Part shown: positions 44,205-52,105 of the stretch, piece by piece
Position numbering within the stretch: position 1 is the stretch's first letter
How the letters are laid out: every line of letters begins with the position of its first letter
Assembly: GCF_900474295.1 (NCBI RefSeq)
Contig: NZ_UCOB01000031.1
Coordinates: 1 to 64,000 of the forward strand
Source: Synechococcus sp. UW140
GTDB lineage: Bacteria > Cyanobacteriota > Cyanobacteriia > PCC-6307 > Cyanobiaceae
Direction: 5' to 3'
DNA length: 64,000 nucleotides
Program-made: the position numbers and the translations under genes
The notes under the pieces: generated by a model
What the model saw: only the letters and a program-made list of their open reading frames with translations
Told to the model about the DNA's origin: nothing
Databases searched by the model: none

Positions 44205-45634
44205 GGGCTGACACTCACAGTTGCTGTGGATTGTTTCACAGGCAGGACGGACAACACCTGCGGTGGTGTGGCATCGGCTGGATAAATGAGGCGAACCTGC
44301 ACCCGACGGCTGGCGCCTGGGGCCAGGGTGACGCGGCCTAAAACTGGACCTTCCATGCCCTGGCGCAGAACGAGGTGATACAGGCGTCGTCCGCTGGGGC
44401 GGCCTTCGCTCCCGTCCAATCCCCGCACTTCGACTGGGCCACGGAACATCACTGAACTCTTTGCGGGACTCTGAAAGCGCAAACTGCCAGATTTGCTGCC
44501 GCTCTTGATCGGAGATTCGAGGGCGATGGCGACGCTGCGCGTCTCTCGGCCTGGGTTGTGCAGCGGCAGGAGAATGTCGTACTCGACGCCGTAGTTGCCA
44601 TGGGCCGCCCAGGCAGTACCGGGGCTGAAGGCCTGCAGCTCTGCGGTCTGTACCTGGCCAGTGCCGAGCTCCCCACGCTCCAGGCTGCTGATTGGCCACG
44701 AGATTGGCGCCTGAGGCAGCGACAGAGTGCTAGTGCCTGGGTCGGTGATGGTGGCGGCCCAGCGGCTGCCCACCTGGATGCCGCTGACGCGCGAATAAAT
44801 CATTTTGCCTCGGCTTCCTCGTGGCGTCGGCTTGTGCTCTTTTGGGCTGAGCCGCCCTGAGCGCAGTAGCTCCTGCCAACGGGTCAGCGTTGGTGCAGCG
44901 TCGTTGTTGCCCTGGGCGGCCAAGGTTGCCAGATACACAGGCCCTGAGCTGCGCAGTCGCAGTTGCAGATTGCGGCCATTGAGCAAGGGGTCAAGGCCGG
45001 CCACCGGAATGGGGAGCACCATCAGGCTGCTGGGGGCTCCAGGCTCCAGCGTCCAGACCTTCGGGAGTTCAGGTGCGCTGGATCCCCGCAACAGGTCACC
45101 GGCGACGCGGCTACCCGGTCCTGCTGCGATCGGCTCGCTGGTCTCGCTCATCAGTGCAGGCAGGGGTAAGAAAGGCGCCGCCGTTTGACCGGGGGCGGTG
45201 GCCTGGGAGAGCGAGGTGCTTCCACCCACCAACTCCAGAGTCACCGGATCATCACCCACAGGCTGGGCCAGCACTGCCAGCCAGAGCGTGGAGTCGAGGT
45301 GTTCAGGGGTGCCTGCGTAGACGTGATGGCTGAACAGATCGAAGCGTCCGTCGAGAGGCTGATTCAGCCCGGGCTTATCGGGAAAGGTGGAGAGCAGGAT
45401 CCCGTCGTCAGTGATCAGTTCCGGGTTGTTGTCGTTGACCACCAACACCTGATCGAGTCCCCCTGGTAGAGCCAGCACCTTCTGCTGCCTCTGAATGGTT
45501 CGCACCTCAGCTGATGGCTCGAGCTTGTCAGTCGCGCCTGCACCTATGACGTCTGTTTCGACGCAGCACAAGCCGAGGGCGGCCAGGGTGAGAGCCATCG
45601 TTCCCCGAAACGTTCGGCGGCGATCTGTGGTCAT
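44201..45634 (-). CDS. DUF3370 domain protein, secreted
   Basis: About 477 residues from ATG 45634 (ATG 45655 would add seven). A signal peptide-like N-terminus (FRGTMALTLAALGLCCVETDVIG) precedes a long beta-rich domain with HVYAGTPEHLDSTLWLAVLAQP and AAHGNYGVEYDILLPLHNPG, patterns of DUF3370 proteins common in cyanobacteria. Probably periplasmic or lumenal. Its tight coupling to chlI is consistent but says little about its function, which is unknown. Confidence 0.82.
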   Translation of the reverse strand: MTTDRRRTFRGTMALTLAALGLCCVETDVIGAGATDKLEPSAEVRTIQRQQKVLALPGGLDQVLVVNDNNPELITDDGILLSTFPDKPGLNQPLDGRFDLFSHHVYAGTPEHLDSTLWLAVLAQPVGDDPVTLELVGGSTSLSQATAPGQTAAPFLPLPALMSETSEPIAAGPGSRVAGDLLRGSSAPELPKVWTLEPGAPSSLMVLPIPVAGLDPLLNGRNLQLRLRSSGPVYLATLAAQGNNDAAPTLTRWQELLRSGRLSPKEHKPTPRGSRGKMIYSRVSGIQVGSRWAATITDPGTSTLSLPQAPISWPISSLERGELGTGQVQTAELQAFSPGTAWAAHGNYGVEYDILLPLHNPGRETRSVAIALESPIKSGSKSGSLRFQSPAKSSVMFRGPVEVRGLDGSEGRPSGRRLYHLVLRQGMEGPVLGRVTLAPGASRRVQVRLIYPADATPPQVLSVLPVKQSTATVSVSP

Positions 45635-45659
45635 GCGCGTGCTGCCATTCGCCACTGTT

Positions 45660-46820
45660 CTAGGGAGACGGTGCAGCAGTGGCAGGTTGGACCGGTGCGC
45701 GAAGGGGCACTGGCTTTGGTTTGAGCACCGGGGCCATCGCTGCCGCCATGTTGCGGATCAGTTCGGTGGAACGGGGGTCGTTGAAGGGTCCCTGCACCAT
45801 GAATGCTGCAACGGCTCGGCTGCCATCGGGTAGTTCGATCAAGCCCGCATCGGCGTAGGCGATGCCGATGTCGCCTGTTTTGTTGTACACCCTGTAGCCC
45901 TTGATCATCAGGCTGTCATCGGGGCGGCCCTGTTCGCCGCCTAGTCCTTTGAGCAGACCACCTGGAAGCAAACGATTGGTCACTGAGGTTCCCATCACCT
46001 CCCGGAACAGGTCTCGGCTGCGGGTGCTGAGGGCTTTCCCGGTGTCCACGAGGGCAATCGCACGGGCCAGGTCTCGGGCGCTGGAGGTGTTGGTGCCCTG
46101 GAGGTCAGGCAGCCAGTTGTTCACCTCTGTAGCGCTGAGGCCTAGTGCATTGAAACGGGTATTGATTACCTTTTTGCCACCCGCTCGTTCGATCAACAGG
46201 TTGGTGGCGGTGTTGTCGCTGATCCGGATCATCTCAGTGGCCACTTCATGGGTGGGGAAGCGCGTTCCAAGAGGTTTGGTGGCCATCCAACCGGCGCCTC
46301 CGCCCACAACCGGTTTGGTGAGCGTGAGCGGTTCGTTCCAGCGCAGGCTGCCGCTGTCGAGCAGCTCAAGGGTGGTGAGCAGGATGGGTGTCTTGATCGA
46401 GCTGGCAGCAGGCAATGCCGTGTCGGGATTGAGCTCGGCGTAGCGCCCGTCATCGAGCACGAGCATGAAGGCACTGACCTTGAGGTCGTTCTGTTGCGCT
46501 GCCAGCTGACGCCAGCGCCCGCTGAGGGTGGTGACTTCCTTTTTGGTCTCGAACCGTCCGAGCTGAGTACCCCAGGCTTGGGTCGGATGCTGTTGGTTCT
46601 TCACTGCGCTCGGTGTGAGCTTGGTTGTGATGCTGTCGCGTTCGGGAAGCTTCAACCAGGCGGGCAGGTTGATCTGACCTTGTTCGATCTGGGGCGCCAG
46701 CATCTTCAGAGCGGAGCCAGTGATCACCCCGAGGCCGATGCCCATCAGCATCAACCGCAGCATGAGCCGCACCGGCTTGCCCCACCCGGGTTGATTGCGC
46801 TTGGAACGACTGCTGCTCAC
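45660..46820 (-). CDS. Serine hydrolase, class A beta-lactamase fold
   Basis: A 386-residue protein with an N-terminal membrane anchor (residues 18-40) and the SxxK motif SSIK at 140-143, SDN in IRISDNTATNLL and KTG in VYNKTGDIG. These mark a penicilloyl serine hydrolase. In cyanobacteria such proteins are usually peptidoglycan-related or general esterases; true antibiotic resistance is not implied. Next to DUF3370 with a 25-base gap. Confidence 0.82.
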   Translation of the reverse strand: MSSSRSKRNQPGWGKPVRLMLRLMLMGIGLGVITGSALKMLAPQIEQGQINLPAWLKLPERDSITTKLTPSAVKNQQHPTQAWGTQLGRFETKKEVTTLSGRWRQLAAQQNDLKVSAFMLVLDDGRYAELNPDTALPAASSIKTPILLTTLELLDSGSLRWNEPLTLTKPVVGGGAGWMATKPLGTRFPTHEVATEMIRISDNTATNLLIERAGGKKVINTRFNALGLSATEVNNWLPDLQGTNTSSARDLARAIALVDTGKALSTRSRDLFREVMGTSVTNRLLPGGLLKGLGGEQGRPDDSLMIKGYRVYNKTGDIGIAYADAGLIELPDGSRAVAAFMVQGPFNDPRSTELIRNMAAAMAPVLKPKPVPLRAPVQPATAAPSP

Positions 46821-46847
46821 CCGAGATCGATGGAGGGCTGCCAGAGA

Positions 46848-47633
46848 TTAGGGGCGGTGTTGCCGAACCGCCCAGCGGAGTTGGCGCACCATGCCGCGAA
46901 GTAGGGCCACTTCATCGGCTCGGATCAGGCCGCGCAGCAGCAACCCTCTGAGTTTGGCCATGCGGGCTCGTGCGGTGTGCTCGAGCAGAAAGCCCACCTC
47001 CAGCAGCAGCTCTTGGGCATCGTCCAAGCAGGCTTCCAGCTGCTTAGGGCCAGACGGTTCATTCGGCTCGGCAGGGGTTGGCGGAGGATTGGCCATGGAT
47101 GCCGGCACCGCCTCGGCTTCGATCGTCTGCTTCGCCGCTGCAACCCGAAGTCGGGTGATCTCGTGAAGCACGACTGCCACGGCGTGAGAGAGGTTGAGCG
47201 ATGGATAGTCGCCACTGCTGTGGAGCGTGATGACTCGCTGGCTGAGCAGTAGCTCGGCATTGGTGAGGCCATGGTCCTCCCGGCCGAACACCAGAGCAAG
47301 TGGTTGTTTGGATCCTGGCTTGATCGCCCACGGCAGCACGGCGTCAGGAGGGCCGAGAGGAATGGTGCCGTGATCCAGTCGGCCTGCTGTGGCCACTACT
47401 CGGCTGCAGTCGCCCACGGCCTCCAGCAATGTGGAATAGACGCGGGCTGCCTCCAGCACAGGGCGGCCATGGACCGCCATTCGTCGTGCATCGGCATCGT
47501 TCGGGTCGCATCGTGGTGCCACGAGGCGCAGATCATCAACGTCGAAATTGGCGCAGAGTCGGGCCACGCTGCCCACGTTCAGAGGACCAGCCGGTTCCAC
47601 CAGCACCACACACAGCGATCCCCTCAAGCTCAT
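46848..47633 (-). CDS. TrmJ/TrmH-type RNA methyltransferase (SpoU family)
   Basis: A 261-residue protein with the SPOUT motifs: VVLVEPAGPLNVGSVARLCANFDV at the N-terminus, LALVFGREDHGLTNAEL and SLNLSHAVAVVLHEI. This is the TrmJ/LasT pattern that 2'-O-methylates tRNA at position 32. A C-terminal helical extension (from about residue 175) follows. It overlaps cytM by 4 bases (ATGA). Confidence 0.88.
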   Translation of the reverse strand: MSLRGSLCVVLVEPAGPLNVGSVARLCANFDVDDLRLVAPRCDPNDADARRMAVHGRPVLEAARVYSTLLEAVGDCSRVVATAGRLDHGTIPLGPPDAVLPWAIKPGSKQPLALVFGREDHGLTNAELLLSQRVITLHSSGDYPSLNLSHAVAVVLHEITRLRVAAAKQTIEAEAVPASMANPPPTPAEPNEPSGPKQLEACLDDAQELLLEVGFLLEHTARARMAKLRGLLLRGLIRADEVALLRGMVRQLRWAVRQHRP

Positions 47634-48052
47634 TCAGGGGTCGTGAAGGTTTTGAGATGGGCCAGCAGATCGGCCATGTCTTGCGGTTCGATCTCGAAGC
47701 GGGGCATCGGCGGTGTCTGACCACTCACCACCTGCTGGATGATTTGAGGATCGTTCAGGCGTGATTCCAGCCCGTTGAGGCTGGGCCCCACTAACCCCTG
47801 GCCGGCAATGCCATGGCAACCGGCGCAGTTGATGCGAAAGAGCAGGCCACCATGCTCGGCATCACCCGAAAGCGAGCGAGTCGCAATCACATAGGGATCA
47901 CGGCCGGCACTGCGCATCAGCCAGAGCAGCAGCACGATGCATGTCAGCGCCGCCAGCGTGACCAGTCCAGCAATTAAGCCCCGACGTCGCGGCGGCGTTG
48001 CTGCAGCAGTTGATGACGGGGAAGTCACGATCGCGTCCAAGCCATGAAACAA
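47630..48052 (-). CDS. cytM: Cytochrome c, CytM-type
   Basis: A 140-residue membrane-anchored c-type cytochrome. One transmembrane helix (residues 25-47) precedes the haem site CAGCH (76-80), with Met ligand likely in [11 protein letters not shown]. CytM is a conserved cyanobacterial cytochrome linked to the balance between respiration and photosynthesis. GTG 48028 is an alternative start. It heads a long minus-strand operon ending in chlI and ruvC. Confidence 0.85.
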
Positions 48053-48081
48053 TTGTGGGCAAGTTTTCCATTGGGCGCGAC

Positions 48082-48195
48082 ATGATCGAACCCCTGCTCT
48101 GCGGCATCGTTCTGGGTCTGATCCCCGTCACCTTGTTGGGACTGTTTGTTGCGGCTTGGAATCAGTATCGCCGGGGCAGTGCTCTAGGGGGCTGA
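48082..48195 (+). CDS. petG: Cytochrome b6f complex subunit 5, PetG
   Basis: A 37-residue single-span protein from ATG 48082: [20 protein letters not shown], then [17 protein letters not shown]. It matches PetG exactly in size and in the [22 protein letters not shown] pattern. It is divergent from cytM (29 bases between starts). Its 3' end overlaps the rsmD 3' end antisense by about 68 bases. Confidence 0.95.
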
Positions 48196-48757
48196 GAAAC
48201 ATCACAGAACTGTTGCCGTAATGGCGTTGATCCACTTCCCGCCACCCTTTCGGAGTGGCGGGTTTTTTTGTCTTGGTGTGTTCGCAGAGCACGACGGCGT
48301 CTGGTCGCAACCACTGCCCGCTGATCAGAGCGTCCAGTCCTGCCCCATAGAGCCCTGAGCTGTAGGGAGGATCGAAGTACACCAGATCAAAGCCAGGATC
48401 GTCGTCAGGGCGTCCTCGCTTCAGCCAGGTGACCAGGTCGCGCTGCACAACCACGACCTGCACAGGGTCGGGTTGGCCGGAGGCGGTGGCTAGCAAATTG
48501 CTGCGGCAGATGGCTGCAGAGGCTCCATGGGCCTCAATTGCAACCACCCGTTGCGCCCCGCGTTGGAGTGCTTCACAGCCCATCACACCGCTGCCGCTGC
48601 AGAGGTCTAACCAGTGGGCACCGTCGAGACGCGGCCCCAGGATATTGATCACCGCCTCACGCACTCGGGCTGTGGTTGGGCGAGTCTCTCCTCCCTTTGG
48701 ACTGCGCAGTTTTCGTCCGCCGGTGAGCCGAAGCTGACCCTGGCCGCCGCTGCTCAC
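48128..48757 (-). CDS. rsmD: 16S rRNA (guanine966-N2)-methyltransferase RsmD
   Basis: A 209-residue enzyme from GTG 48757, chosen because GTGA overlaps the hisH stop; longer starts would overlap hisH more. It has [28 protein letters not shown], motif [17 protein letters not shown] and the N6/N2-type motif [12 protein letters not shown]. It methylates G966 of 16S rRNA. The C-terminal end runs antisense over petG and its terminator. Confidence 0.92.
48238..48269 (+). terminator. Rho-independent terminator of petG
   Basis: An 8-bp stem (CCCGCCAC / GTGGCGGG) with a 9-base loop is followed by seven T on the plus strand. It starts 42 bases after the petG stop. It lies inside the coding sequence of rsmD on the opposite strand (about codons for GWREV to KKPATP). 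Confidence 0.88.
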
Positions 48758-49389
48758 TGGGGAAGAGGTGCGCCCTGATCCAGCCAGCTCAACCACCGCT
48801 TCAGTAGCCGCTGGCCGGCTTCACCGGATTTTTCTGGGTGGAACTGGCAGGCCCCAAGCCGTCTCTCCCAGACGATGGCCGTGGCCTTGCCCGCGCCAAA
48901 TGGGGCGGTCGCGGCCAAGGCGGCGGTGTCGGCGGGATGGGCGGCGTAGGAATGCACGAAATACATCCACTCCTGATCGTCTTGGACGCCTAGTAGCGGC
49001 GAGGTCTGGCAAGACTGGAGTCGTGCCCAGCCCATATGCGGGATACGTTCGCCCTGGTCAGCAGGCAGGCGCTCTACCCGTCCAGGCAGCATGCCAAGCC
49101 CAGCTCGGCTTCCCTCGTCACTCGCGTCGAATAGAAGCTGCAGACCCAGACAGATGCCGAGCAGTGGCCGCTCATCCTCGTGCCATTGGCGCAGGTCTGG
49201 CACCAGCCCTGTGGCCTCAAGTCGTTCCATCGCTGGGTCGAAGGATCCAACCCCAGGCAAGATCAGGGCGCTGCAACCGTCGAGGTCTGCCGCATGATGC
49301 ACGGCTTTCAGTGACAAGCCAAAACGGCGAAAGGCAACCCGCACCGAGTGCAGATTGCCCATCCCGTAATCAATCAGACCGATCGTCAA
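48754..49389 (-). CDS. hisH: Imidazole glycerol phosphate synthase subunit HisH
   Basis: A 211-residue glutaminase with the triad Cys80 (GICLGLQLLFD), His184 and Glu186 (CQFHPEKSGE), and N-terminal IDYGMGNLHSV. With HisF it makes IGP and AICAR in histidine synthesis. It follows trxA after a 14-base gap and overlaps rsmD by GTGA. Confidence 0.95.
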   Translation of the reverse strand: MTIGLIDYGMGNLHSVRVAFRRFGLSLKAVHHAADLDGCSALILPGVGSFDPAMERLEATGLVPDLRQWHEDERPLLGICLGLQLLFDASDEGSRAGLGMLPGRVERLPADQGERIPHMGWARLQSCQTSPLLGVQDDQEWMYFVHSYAAHPADTAALAATAPFGAGKATAIVWERRLGACQFHPEKSGEAGQRLLKRWLSWLDQGAPLPQ

Positions 49390-49403
49390 GTTGACGAGTG
49401 CAA

Positions 49404-49727
<324 letters not shown>

Positions 49728-49826
49728 TCTCTTGACCTTGGTATGTGCGGAAATTTAGCAATGGTTTTAAGGAAAACCCGGGTTTCACGCCCCTTTAGGG
49801 AGGAACTGTGATCAACCCCTGAAGAC

Positions 49827-49848
49827 AAAAAGCCCGAACGCGTCGGGC
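49827..49848 (-). terminator. Rho-independent terminator after guaB3
   Basis: On the minus strand a GCCCGA / TCGGGC stem with a CGCGT loop is followed by five T. It lies about 100 bases past the guaB3 stop and about 100 bases ahead of the trxA start, so it separates the two transcripts. Confidence 0.8.
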
Positions 49849-49951
49849 CGGAGGGTGTGAGGAGTGTGTGGGCCGGAGCCCGCACGCCTGAAGATTAACG
49901 CTTGTCTCAGGCGTCTCAACCATCTTCGTTGCTTTGCAGTGGTCGGGGTTC

Positions 49952-51115
49952 TTACTTGCCCATGCCCAGCTGTTGGGCTTTTTGATAAACCTTGCCTTCC
50001 GTGAGGAGCGATGGGGCGACGACCACTTCGACTTGCTGCATCTCTTTAATGGTTCGGGCTCCGAGGGTGCCCATGGATGTTTTCAGGCAGCCGAGAAGGT
50101 TGTGGGTGCCATCGTCGAGCTTGGCGGGGCCACGCAAGATCCGCTCGAGGCTGCCTGTGCTGCCAACATTGATGCGGGTGCCGCGGGGAAGCACGGGGCT
50201 GGGTGTGGCCATCCCCCAGTGGAAGCCTCGACCAGGAGCTTCTTCGGCGCGGGCGATTGGGGAGCCGATCATCACGGCGTCAGCACCACAGGCGAGGCAC
50301 TTGCAAATATCACCACCGGTCACGATTCCGCCATCGGCAACGATCGGTACGTAGCGGCCACTTTCGCGTTCGTAGTCGTTTCGAGCTTCGGCGCAGTCCG
50401 CAACGGCTGTGGCCTGAGGGATGCCGACGCCAAGCACGCCGCGAGAGGTACAGGCTGCCCCTGGGCCAATGCCCACCATCACACCTGCGGCTCCGGCGCG
50501 CATCAGCTGCAGGGCGACGTCATAGGTGACGCAGTTGCCAATCACAACGGGGACACCCATGTCACGGCACAGGGCCTCGAGATCCAGAGTCTCTTGGCCT
50601 TCCGGGCCGATGTGATTCGTGGAGACGACCGTCGCTTGCACGAAAAAGAGATCGGCACCTGCTTCGGCAATGGCCTTGCCGAAGCGCATGGCGGCCACGG
50701 GAGTCCCGCTCACCGCGGAGATGCCACCCTGAGCCTTGATCTGTTGAATCCGCTTGCGGATTAGGTCTTCCTGTACTGGCTGGCTGTAGATCTCCTGCAT
50801 CAGTGGAACGAATGCGTCCTTGGCCACCGCGGCGATCTTGTCGAGTACCGCATTGGGGTCCTCGTAGCGGGTCTGGACCCCCTCAAGATTCAGCACACCC
50901 AGGGCGCCGAGCTGAGAGAGCTTCACGGCCATGTCCACATCGACTACGCCGTCCATGGCACTGGCAATGATCGGAATCTCACGTTGAATTCCGCCCAGGC
51001 TCCAGTGGGTGTCAGTCACCTCCGGGTCAACGGTGCGGCCGCCTGGCACCAGGGCTATCTCGTCGATGCCATAGGCCCGACGGACAACTTTGGAACGACC
51101 AAGCTGAATGTTCAC
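49952..51115 (-). CDS. guaB3: GuaB3-type IMP dehydrogenase
   Basis: A 387-residue protein that lacks the CBS domains of the main IMP dehydrogenase. It has the catalytic Cys222 in GIGPGAACTSRG, the MNIQLGRSKVVRRAYGIDEI N-terminus of GuaB3, and FFVQATVVSTNHIGPEG. GuaB3 forms a separate branch of the IMPDH/GMPR superfamily, and published work supports IMP dehydrogenase activity in some members. It diverts IMP toward guanine nucleotides. An inverted repeat lies about 30 bases upstream. Confidence 0.9.
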   Translation of the reverse strand: MNIQLGRSKVVRRAYGIDEIALVPGGRTVDPEVTDTHWSLGGIQREIPIIASAMDGVVDVDMAVKLSQLGALGVLNLEGVQTRYEDPNAVLDKIAAVAKDAFVPLMQEIYSQPVQEDLIRKRIQQIKAQGGISAVSGTPVAAMRFGKAIAEAGADLFFVQATVVSTNHIGPEGQETLDLEALCRDMGVPVVIGNCVTYDVALQLMRAGAAGVMVGIGPGAACTSRGVLGVGIPQATAVADCAEARNDYERESGRYVPIVADGGIVTGGDICKCLACGADAVMIGSPIARAEEAPGRGFHWGMATPSPVLPRGTRINVGSTGSLERILRGPAKLDDGTHNLLGCLKTSMGTLGARTIKEMQQVEVVVAPSLLTEGKVYQKAQQLGMGK

Positions 51116-51145
51116 CGCAAGCGAATGAAAGATCAGGTCAAGCTA

Positions 51146-51184
51146 CCAAGCGGCCTTGGCTTGATTGGCCGCTTGGCTTGATTG
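51146..51184. repeat. Inverted repeat and direct repeat upstream of guaB3
   Basis: A perfect 10-bp inverted repeat (CCAAGCGGCC at 51146-51155, GGCCGCTTGG at 51167-51176) has an 11-base loop. A 12-base direct repeat (TTGGCTTGATTG at 51156 and 51173) overlaps it. It lies between the CURT1 gene end and the guaB3 start. It could end the CURT1 transcript, though there is no T-run, or act as a leader structure of guaB3. Confidence 0.6.
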
Positions 51185-51205
51185 AGATCTTGCCAGGGAG
51201 ATGCT

Positions 51206-51964
51206 TCAGTTTTTGCTGCCGGTGAAGGAGTTCCAGCGTTCGCGCAGGCTCTGGAGCACGTCGCGGCGTTCGTCGCTTCTGACCAGTCGTGTCACGGAGA
51301 ATTGGATCATCCAGCAAATTCCCACCAGCTCGAAAAGGCGGGGAGCAAGGGGGATGGTGTCAATCGCGCTGAGGAGTCCGGAATAGACCTTGATCAGCAG
51401 TACAACGGCGATCAGGATGGCCACAATCCGCAGCGGCTGGCGCAGTTGATTGAGCTGCTCGCCGAGATCGTTGCCTTCCCACCAGGACGTCAGCTTGGCG
51501 GTGAGCAGTTTCCATTCGCCACCGGTGCTGGCGTCGTCATCGCTGCCACTGCCGGCAGGGATGGAAATCCGTTCGGCGATTACGGCGTCGTCGCTCGGTG
51601 TTGATGCTGGAGGCGTGGTCGGAACTGAGGGAGGGGGCGTTGTCCCCGCGGTGGTTGACGTCTCAGCCGAATCCTTCTGGCTCGGGGAGGTTGGTGGCTG
51701 TGCGCTTGTGGAGGAGCTGGAACTGAAGGGGGCAGGAGTTGTTGGCATGCCTGTCCCTGTCACTGCCGAGAACGAGGGAGTGGACGGTGTTGAAGGGGAG
51801 GGTTTGGTTTGTGGATTGGTCGCGTCGTTGGCTGCTGCGTAATCGCTCGCTGCGCCATCGCTTGCTGCGGCCTCGGAGCTTGTGTCGCCAGCAGAAGTGG
51901 TGTCTCCGGAGGGAGAAGAAGGGGTGCTCGAAGAGGAGGTTGAGATATTGATTTCAGAGCTCAT
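51206..51964 (-). CDS. CURT1/CAAD-domain membrane protein
   Basis: A 252-residue protein from ATG 51964. The N-terminal ~150 residues are a low-complexity Ser/Thr/Pro/Ala tail; the C-terminal domain has an amphipathic helix (EWKLLTAKLTSWWEGN), two membrane spans (RIVAILIAVVLLIKVYSGLL and LFELVGICWMIQFSVTRLV) and an RRDVLQSLRERWNSF helix. This is the CAAD/CURT1 domain that shapes thylakoid membrane edges and is also appended to some cyanobacterial tRNA synthetases. The tail is probably disordered. Confidence 0.85.
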   Translation of the reverse strand: MSSEINISTSSSSTPSSPSGDTTSAGDTSSEAAASDGAASDYAAANDATNPQTKPSPSTPSTPSFSAVTGTGMPTTPAPFSSSSSTSAQPPTSPSQKDSAETSTTAGTTPPPSVPTTPPASTPSDDAVIAERISIPAGSGSDDDASTGGEWKLLTAKLTSWWEGNDLGEQLNQLRQPLRIVAILIAVVLLIKVYSGLLSAIDTIPLAPRLFELVGICWMIQFSVTRLVRSDERRDVLQSLRERWNSFTGSKN

Positions 51965-52105
51965 CGCGGGTCTCACGCGTTGTAGGCAGGCAATTTAAGG
52001 GCGGTCGACGGAAAATGTCTGCCCGCAGCATTGATTGGTATTGATCGCAATAACTGGTGAGTAGCGCTCTGCCGCGATAAAGTTGTTGGGTCTTTTAGGT
52101 CTTGT

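Noticed and set aside
49934-50764. 276-codon plus-strand frame
   Set aside because: Antisense to guaB3, including its catalytic Cys region; composition Gly/His-rich and not protein-like.
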